This document shows, piece by piece, positions 13,492 through 18,107 of a stretch of 18,107 nt of DNA. Numbering within the stretch: the stretch's first letter is position 1; every line of letters starts with the position of its first letter. Below the pieces are notes generated by a model, which did not search any database, had not been told where the DNA came from, and was given only the letters and a program-made list of their open reading frames with translations. Position numbers and translations under genes: made by a program. The DNA comes from SIG603 sp044432645. Lineage in GTDB: Bacteria > Bacillota > Clostridia > Oscillospirales > Acutalibacteraceae. The DNA is taken from the NCBI GenBank assembly GCA_044432645.1, contig JAWXUM010000043.1, forward strand, positions 1 to 18,107. Reading direction: 5' to 3'.

Positions 13492-14139
13492 ATGGAAAAC
13501 AATTATATATCAAGGCAAATTTCAGTCTATAAAACTAATAAAAAATTGGCTGAATTCATTGATAAATTGCGTCCTGCTAATATAAACAACTATGCACATA
13601 TTCATGCTAGTGGTGAGGAAATAAACGGTAAAAAGCAATATTCTTTAATCGGTATTGTTCTTCAAGATTATTCTAAAGGTACTGGAAACAATACTATCAG
13701 AGTGACAGCAAATTTATCTGTCGATGATATTTGCTACATTCACAGCAAATTGCTTTTAGGTGTACCTAGTTTTAAGTTTGAGCAGGATAAGATTTTTGGT
13801 GTTCCAAATGAACATGGTCGTTCTATGGTAACGAAAGTTCGTTTTGTCAGGGCTGAAGTAGGTTCAGATGGAAAACCTAGAAATTATCCGTGGTATATCG
13901 AGGTCGATAACGGAACTGGAGTTGCTGAAAAGGCTAAAACTGGTGGTACATATATTGGTCGTAATAGTTTTTCTTCTACAAACAAAGTTTTTGCTAATCT
14001 AAATGATGTAGACTTTTTTGCGTTGATTAACAGAGCCGTAAGTTTTATTAAACTTTGGGAAAACACCTATGGTACATCTACTATTCGCCAAGGTGTAGAA
14101 GAAATACAAAAAAACATTCAAAATAGAAGTAATTATTAA
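13492..14139 (+). CDS. hypothetical protein of the AAA+/VWA cluster
   Basis: A 215-residue soluble protein of unknown family. AGAAAGG is 7-8 nt before the ATG and it follows the VWA gene by 12 bp, so it is in the same transcript. It has alternating strand-like segments (KKQYSLIGIVLQDYSKG, NNTIRVTANLSVDDICYIHS, MVTKVRFVRAEVGSDGKPRN, YPWYIEVDNGTGV) and a helical end (VDFFALINRAVSFIKLWEN). This suggests a compact alpha/beta domain, perhaps ligand binding (the GTGVAEKAKTGGTYIG segment is Gly/Thr-rich). No signal peptide or TM is present. A hairpin follows its stop. It may be a substrate or adaptor of the AAA+/VWA machine, by context only. Confidence 0.6.
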   Translation: MENNYISRQISVYKTNKKLAEFIDKLRPANINNYAHIHASGEEINGKKQYSLIGIVLQDYSKGTGNNTIRVTANLSVDDICYIHSKLLLGVPSFKFEQDKIFGVPNEHGRSMVTKVRFVRAEVGSDGKPRNYPWYIEVDNGTGVAEKAKTGGTYIGRNSFSSTNKVFANLNDVDFFALINRAVSFIKLWENTYGTSTIRQGVEEIQKNIQNRSNY

Positions 14140-14144
14140 ATGAT

Positions 14145-14172
14145 AGAGAGAGTGCAGTTATGCATTCTCTCT
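14145..14172 (+). terminator. hairpin between the 13492 and 14195 genes
   Basis: A 12 bp stem (14145-14156 with 14161-14172, one G-U) with loop GTTA. Only a short mixed AT tract follows, so it is a weak terminator, mRNA end protector or processing site. Its AGAGAGT core recurs in the hairpin at 16633-16664. Confidence 0.55.
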
Positions 14173-14194
14173 TATTAATAGAAAGGGATTTTAT

Positions 14195-14566
14195 ATGTCA
14201 ATGTCTTATTGGTCTGTATCTGGTTTAGGTATTAGAGTTAATGATTTAGCACAATATATAGACAATGAAAAATTAGCAGAGTTAGTAAAAGGTAAAGGCG
14301 ATTTTGAAATTGATTATTTTTCTGAATATCAAGAGTTTCAATCGTATTTAGACGAAGATAATAACTTAACTTTTGCTGATGATAATGATGGTAATTATTA
14401 TATTTGTTTTGAGCCTTTATTCCCTTGGATAGAAACAAGTTTAAAAACAGAAAAAGATGTTCGTGATTATATTACTAAAGTAATCAAAAAATTTACAAGG
14501 AACGATTTAACCGAAGTAGAAATACAAAATAACATTACAGATGTGTTTTGTATTGGATTAGGATAA
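14195..14566 (+). CDS. hypothetical acidic protein
   Basis: A 123-residue acidic protein; family not recognised. AGAAAGGG is about 8 nt before the ATG. It begins MSMSYWSVSGLGIRVNDLAQ, and MSYW-S-VSG-type starts occur in small phage and element proteins of unknown function. It then has an acidic stretch (DEDNNLTFADDNDGNYYICF) followed by helices (LKTEKDVRDYITKVIKKFTR). No TM or metal motif. It lies between hairpins, 27 bp before ligA, with no promoter of its own that I can identify. A small acidic product next to DNA enzymes may be a regulator or mimic, but nothing in the sequence proves that. Confidence 0.55.
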   Translation: MSMSYWSVSGLGIRVNDLAQYIDNEKLAELVKGKGDFEIDYFSEYQEFQSYLDEDNNLTFADDNDGNYYICFEPLFPWIETSLKTEKDVRDYITKVIKKFTRNDLTEVEIQNNITDVFCIGLG

Positions 14567-14593
14567 ACAAAGAATTTTAGGAGAATGAAATCA

Positions 14594-16621
14594 ATGACAA
14601 CAGTAAATAATGTTCAAAAAATCAAAGAATTAACAGCTAAACTAAATGAATATAGAGAGGCGTATTATAATTCTGATGCTCCTTTAGTATCAGATAAAAC
14701 TTACGACCAACTATATGACGATTTATTAGCTTTAGAAACAGACACAGGTTTTATCTTAGCTAATTCTCCAACGCAGACAGTTGGATATAGTGTTTTAAGT
14801 AATTTAGAAAAAACTAATCATCAAATACCGCTTTTATCTTTGGATAAAACTAAAAATATTGATGAATTAATCCAATTTTCTAATGGTAAAAAGATGTTGC
14901 TAATGCCAAAGTTCGATGGATTAACTGTAAAATTAACCTATGAAAACGGCAAATTGGTTCAAGCCGCTACCCGTGGCAATGGTGATATTGGTGAAGATAT
15001 TACTCACAACGCAAAAGTTTTTAATGGTATACCTTTATATATACCTTATAAAGAGAAGTTAGTAATTACAGGTGAAGCATTTATTCTGGATTTAGATTTT
15101 GAAGAATTACAAAAAAATCTTGTTGATAGCAATGGTAATTCATATAGAAACTCAAGAAATTTGGCATCAGGCTCTGTACGACTTTTAGACTCAAGCGTTT
15201 GCAAAGGAAGAAAAATTAGTTTTATGCCGTTTAATGTTCTTGATGGATTTGATGAAATAAAAAATATTAAAAACAGTAAAACAGCTAAACTTGCTAAATT
15301 ACAAATATTAGGATTTAATATTTCCAGTTTTTATAATCTTTGTCCAATTAATGAAGCAAAAATCTTTTTGGATGAATTAATATCAGAACTTAAAACTTAT
15401 AGCAATAAAGCTGGAATACCTATTGATGGTATGGTTATCACATTTGATGACATCGAGTATTCAAAGGCACAAGGAAGAACTGGACATCACTATAAAGATG
15501 GATTAGCTTTTAAATTTGAAGATGAATTATTTGAAACAACTCTAAAAGAAATCGAATGGAAACCTAGTCGTACAGGTGAAATTACTCCTGTTGCAGTGTT
15601 TAATTCAGTCGAAATTGATGGCTGTGAAGTGCAAAGAGCTTCACTTCATAATCTAACTTTTATTAAAGAATTAGAGCTTATGCCAAATTCAAGGATACTT
15701 GTAAGTAAAAGGAATATGATTATCCCTCATGTGGAAGAAAATCTTGATAAAGGAAAGTTTAATCAAGATTTATTAATTCCTAAAACTTGTCCTTGTTGTG
15801 GCGAAGAAATTCATGTTTATTCAAATGGAAAAGATAGATCTAGACTTATAGAAACAATTTTTTGTGATAACGATGACTGTGCTATGCGAAAACTTCGTAA
15901 GCTAGGTCACTTTGTATCGAAAAAGGCTATGAATATTGAGGGTTTATCTGAAGTAACACTTGAAAAATTTGTTGAGCGTGGCTTTATAAAGACAGTATTA
16001 GATATTTATTGTTTAGATAACCATAAAGAAGAATTAGTGTTAATGGATGGATTTGGTGATAAATCATATCAAAGACTTTGGAATTCTATTGAGAAATCTA
16101 AAGAAACTACATTTGAAAGATACATTATCGCTATGGATATTCCTATGATTGGAAATTCAGCAACTAAAACACTTAAAAAAGCCTTTAACTCAGACTTAGA
16201 TGAATTTAAAAACGCTGCTACAGGTAACTATGATTTTACAGAATTAGAAGATTTTGGTGAAACCTTAAATTGTAATATACACAACTGGTTTAAGGATACA
16301 GATAATCAAAATCTATGGGAAGAATTACAAAAATTAATGAATTTTAGAAAAGAAGAGGAAATTATTATGACAAACTCAAACAGTATATTTGCAGGAAAAA
16401 CTATTGTTGTAACAGGAAAAGTTGAACCATACACAAGAGAAAGTATTAACGGTTATATTACTTCTCTTGGTGCAACCCCGGGGAAATCGGTAACTAAAAA
16501 TACTGATTATCTTGTTTGTGGTGCAAAAGCAGGAAGTAAACTTGAAAAGGCAAAATCACTTGGGGTAACTATATTAACTCCAACAGAATTTTTAGAAAAA
16601 AGTGAAACTTTACCTTATTAA
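14594..16621 (+). CDS. ligA: NAD-dependent DNA ligase LigA
   Basis: A 675-residue ligase, normal length for the family. ATG 14594 is preferred over 14585 because AGGAG (14579-14583) is 10 nt from it and 1 nt from the other. Domain Ia is at about 10-60 (YREAYYNSDAPLVSDKTYDQ, NAD-binding). The adenylation domain has KFDG with the nucleophile K106, TRGNGDIGEDITHN, RNLASGSVRLLD and FKFED followed by WKPSRTGEITPVAVF. The OB domain follows. The zinc finger uses C399/C402 and C424/C429. Helix-hairpin-helix repeats follow, then a C-terminal BRCT domain (about 595-668, IFAGKTIVVTGKVEPY and KNTDYLVCGAKAGSK). It seals nicks using NAD. Element-borne copies are uncommon compared with the chromosomal gene; the AT-rich codon use matches the neighbours. 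An internal ribosome site is noted separately. Confidence 0.93.
   Translation: MTTVNNVQKIKELTAKLNEYREAYYNSDAPLVSDKTYDQLYDDLLALETDTGFILANSPTQTVGYSVLSNLEKTNHQIPLLSLDKTKNIDELIQFSNGKKMLLMPKFDGLTVKLTYENGKLVQAATRGNGDIGEDITHNAKVFNGIPLYIPYKEKLVITGEAFILDLDFEELQKNLVDSNGNSYRNSRNLASGSVRLLDSSVCKGRKISFMPFNVLDGFDEIKNIKNSKTAKLAKLQILGFNISSFYNLCPINEAKIFLDELISELKTYSNKAGIPIDGMVITFDDIEYSKAQGRTGHHYKDGLAFKFEDELFETTLKEIEWKPSRTGEITPVAVFNSVEIDGCEVQRASLHNLTFIKELELMPNSRILVSKRNMIIPHVEENLDKGKFNQDLLIPKTCPCCGEEIHVYSNGKDRSRLIETIFCDNDDCAMRKLRKLGHFVSKKAMNIEGLSEVTLEKFVERGFIKTVLDIYCLDNHKEELVLMDGFGDKSYQRLWNSIEKSKETTFERYIIAMDIPMIGNSATKTLKKAFNSDLDEFKNAATGNYDFTELEDFGETLNCNIHNWFKDTDNQNLWEELQKLMNFRKEEEIIMTNSNSIFAGKTIVVTGKVEPYTRESINGYITSLGATPGKSVTKNTDYLVCGAKAGSKLEKAKSLGVTILTPTEFLEKSETLPY
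16367..16621 (+). other. possible internal translation start giving a free BRCT domain
   Basis: Within ligA, GAGGA (16355-16359) lies 7 nt before an in-frame ATG at 16367, which begins MTNSNSIFAGKTIVVTG. It would make an 84-residue polypeptide that is almost exactly the BRCT domain. The preceding residues (RKEEEII) look like a linker. This may be chance, or a short product made beside the full ligase. Confidence 0.3.
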
Positions 16622-16632
16622 GAAATATTAAA

Positions 16633-16664
16633 GAAAGAGAGTTGCTGTAACGGCACTCTCTTTC
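16633..16664 (+). terminator. hairpin after ligA
   Basis: A 10 bp perfect stem (16633-16642 with 16655-16664) with a 12 nt loop. It lacks a T tract, so termination is uncertain. It resembles the hairpin at 14145-14172 in sequence and in its place between cistrons. Confidence 0.45.
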
Positions 16665-16686
16665 AATTCATAAAGGAGTGAATAAA

Positions 16687-17244
16687 ATGCCTAATTGGGC
16701 GATTGGTTCAGTATCCGTTAGTGGTACTAAAGAAAATATATCAAAATTTATATCACGATTTATCTACGATGATGAAGTTGGCACTAAAGATGCTTCAGTA
16801 AATAAATTTTTTGCAAGAAGTTTTATTAATCAAAGTAAACAGTTAACTGAAGATGAAATAGATGATTTGTTCAAAGATATTATTATTGGTGATACTGGAA
16901 CTTATTTTTTTACAGTAATGTTTGCATGGAGTGGAGCAACTTGTTTAATTGATGGTTATGCACTTAAAGATAATAAGTGTATTACTATTATGGATGCTTG
17001 CAAAGAAGATAAAGTCAGTGTGGAAATGGAAGTTGAAGAAAGTGGAAATGCTTTTGAAGAAACTATTTCTTGTGATGAAAATGGCGAATATACTTATGAA
17101 TGTGAAGATATGAAAATCTATAAATGTGAAAACTGTGGTTATACCGAAGGAATTCCATCTTTTTATATTTTAGAAGATTTTGAATGTTGTGAATGTGGTG
17201 GAAGGTCTTGGACCGAATACAAGGAGGTTATTGAAAATGAATAA
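16687..17244 (+). CDS. YubB-like protein with C-terminal zinc ribbon
   Basis: ATG 16687 is chosen because AAAGGAG (16672-16678) is 8 nt away; a GTG at 16678 overlaps that site. The product has 185 residues. The start MPNWAIGSVSVSGTKENISK is the MPNW-x-x-VxVSG signature of YubB/Api92-like ferredoxin-fold proteins found on plasmids and phages. The middle (about 70-120) has TGTYFFTVMFAWSG and a strand-rich domain. The C-terminal 45 residues hold KCENCGYTEGIPSFY and FECCECGGRSWTE, two CxxC pairs that make a rubredoxin-like zinc ribbon. YubB proteins have no settled function. The fusion with a zinc ribbon suggests nucleic-acid or protein binding. It overlaps the SpoVT-like gene by 8 bp, and the ribosome site of that gene lies in its 3' end. 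Confidence 0.6.
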   Translation: MPNWAIGSVSVSGTKENISKFISRFIYDDEVGTKDASVNKFFARSFINQSKQLTEDEIDDLFKDIIIGDTGTYFFTVMFAWSGATCLIDGYALKDNKCITIMDACKEDKVSVEMEVEESGNAFEETISCDENGEYTYECEDMKIYKCENCGYTEGIPSFYILEDFECCECGGRSWTEYKEVIENE

Positions 17245-17743
17245 TTCAGGAATTGTAAGAAGTCTTGATGATTTAGGAAGAATTGTTATACCCAAAGAAC
17301 TAAGGAAAGTTCTTAAATTAGGTTATGGAGATTTAATAGAAATTTCCTCAGAAAACAATAATATTATTTTGAAAAAATTTCAATCATTTGATTATCTTGA
17401 ATTCTTACATAATATAGTAACCGTTTTTGACGAGCAATATAAAACATCTCTATTAATTTGCAATACCAATAAAATTATTGCTGGGAAATTAAAAAGTCGA
17501 AATGACTGTAATGTTTCTAATGAGCTAATTAAAGCTTTGAACGGTAATTCATTACCCATAGAACTAAATATTAAAATTACAGAGTTTTCTTCAAAAGAAT
17601 CATCATACATTCATCCAATCAAAATCAAAGATAAATTACAAGGAGCAATAATTTTGCCGAATAATGACAAAGACAAATTAGAATCACTTATACCAGTAAT
17701 AACTTTACTGGCAAATTTTATTGAGAAAGAATTAGAATTTTAA
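17237..17743 (+). CDS. SpoVT/AbrB-type transition regulator
   Basis: A 168-residue protein close in layout and length to SpoVT (178). The AbrB swapped-hairpin DNA-binding domain is at about 1-48: GIVRSLDDLGRIVIPKELRK, VLKLGYGDLIEISSENNNII. A GAF-like C-terminal domain follows at about 55-165 (YKTSLLICNTNKIIAGKLKS, SSYIHPIKIKDKLQGAIILP). ATG 17237 has AAGGAGGT at 7-8 nt, a strong ribosome site inside the upstream gene; the earlier frame from 17180 lies entirely within that gene. SpoVT in sporulating Firmicutes regulates forespore genes, and a copy on an element may tune element genes to host development. A bidirectional terminator follows. Confidence 0.88.
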   Translation: MNNSGIVRSLDDLGRIVIPKELRKVLKLGYGDLIEISSENNNIILKKFQSFDYLEFLHNIVTVFDEQYKTSLLICNTNKIIAGKLKSRNDCNVSNELIKALNGNSLPIELNIKITEFSSKESSYIHPIKIKDKLQGAIILPNNDKDKLESLIPVITLLANFIEKELEF

Positions 17744-17747
17744 CAAC

Positions 17748-17788
17748 AAAAAGACAAGTTATGTGTAAAATATAGCTTGTCTTTTTTC
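17748..17788. terminator. bidirectional intrinsic terminator between convergent genes
   Basis: A 15 bp stem (17748-17762 with 17772-17786; one G-U) with a 9 nt loop. A-rich and T-rich feet allow termination on both strands: it ends the long plus-strand operon and the minus-strand recombinase gene. Confidence 0.85.
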
Positions 17789-17794
17789 TTGAAA

Positions 17795-18107
17795 TCATTT
17801 ACTTTCATACTGATGCACTAATTTATAAAAGCTGTCTTTTTTAACTCCCAAGACTTCTTGGCAAGATTTACTGGAAATTTCTTTGTTCTTCCATTTGATG
17901 TAATGCTCCTCCCAGTTTTCGGGGAAAGTTATAGAAGGTCTTCCCATATGTTTGCCTTTTTGTTTTGCAATAGCAATTCCTTCAGCCTGACGCTGTTTTA
18001 TATGTTCCCTTTCTTTTTGTGATACAAATGATAAAAGCTGAAGAACAATATCTGAAATTAAAGTACCCATTAAATCTTTGTTTTTAGCAGTATTCAAAAG
18101 TGGCATA
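17795..18107 (-). CDS. serine recombinase (resolvase/invertase family), C-terminal part, cut by window end
   Basis: The visible 103-104 residues are the second half of a small serine recombinase. DMPLL-type text (MPLLNT) leads into MGTLISDIVLQLLSFVSQKE, then REHIKQRQAEGIAIAKQKGK and MGRPSITFP, the long E-helix and the start of the DNA-binding arm of resolvases. A C-terminal HTH follows (ISSKSCQEVLGVKKDSFYKL). The Met at 18104-18106 is internal to the family, so the gene continues beyond the window; the catalytic Ser is not visible. It faces the plus-strand operon across a bidirectional terminator. It may resolve or invert this element, or belong to a neighbour. Confidence 0.85.
   Translation of the reverse strand, partial: MPLLNTAKNKDLMGTLISDIVLQLLSFVSQKEREHIKQRQAEGIAIAKQKGKHMGRPSITFPENWEEHYIKWKNKEISSKSCQEVLGVKKDSFYKLVHQYESK

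Noticed and set aside
1..18107. CRISPR array, tRNA or rRNA genes
   Set aside because: No regularly spaced 25-40 bp repeats and no tRNA-like cloverleaf or rRNA segment was seen. The 9 bp period repeat at 98-122 is far too short for CRISPR.

Overview
The window is AT-rich DNA with gene families typical of mobile elements in low-GC Firmicutes. A clostridial host is most likely: there are SpoVG-like and SpoVT-like proteins, a DUF6133-type mini-pilin, strong AGGAGG-type ribosome sites and U-rich intrinsic terminators. I cannot assign a genus. I read it as an accessory region, probably part of an integrative/conjugative element or a remnant built from several. Recombinase genes lie at both edges: a 5'-truncated tyrosine integrase on the left and a serine recombinase cut by the window end on the right. 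No conjugation relaxase or coupling protein is visible.

Layout. 1-735: non-coding DNA with a possible integrase arm-site array, a bidirectional terminator, the C-terminal part of a tyrosine integrase (minus strand), and a sharp junction to the tail of another gene. 722-2836: two Tad/type II secretion F-like membrane proteins and a 62-residue pilin-like peptide, without their ATPase. 2848-3379: a SpoVG-like gene split by a roughly 270 bp MITE-like insertion. 3439-6154: an unknown protein, a DUF3268-type zinc-finger protein, a two-domain sigma-70 factor, an unknown soluble protein and a small membrane protein. 6159-7643: an AbiEi/AbiEii type IV toxin-antitoxin (abortive infection) cassette with its own promoter inside nested inverted repeats. 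7654-7858: a consensus promoter, a structured leader and tandem terminators ahead of the next operon.

7889-17743 is a long run of co-directional genes. In order they are SSB, a two-TM protein, a CobS/MoxR-like AAA+ ATPase, a small XRE regulator, a CobT-like VWA protein with an HEIGH metallopeptidase-type motif near its N-terminus, two unknown proteins, a full-length NAD-dependent DNA ligase, a YubB-like protein with a C-terminal zinc ribbon, and a SpoVT/AbrB-type regulator. A bidirectional terminator separates this run from the resolvase.

How the parts may work together (inference): SSB and LigA look like DNA-maintenance functions. The AAA+/VWA pair resembles the two-protein machines CobS/CobT, ChlI/ChlD and RavA/ViaA, but no chelatase large subunit or cobalamin genes are present, and its embedded XRE gene and protease-like motif suggest a different, regulated remodelling or cleavage role. 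The sigma factor, SpoVT-like and XRE proteins could give the element its own transcriptional control. AbiE is a defence/stability cargo. The best candidate for an undescribed system is the SSB - membrane protein - AAA+ - XRE - HEIGH/VWA - unknown cluster at 7.9-14.1 kb.
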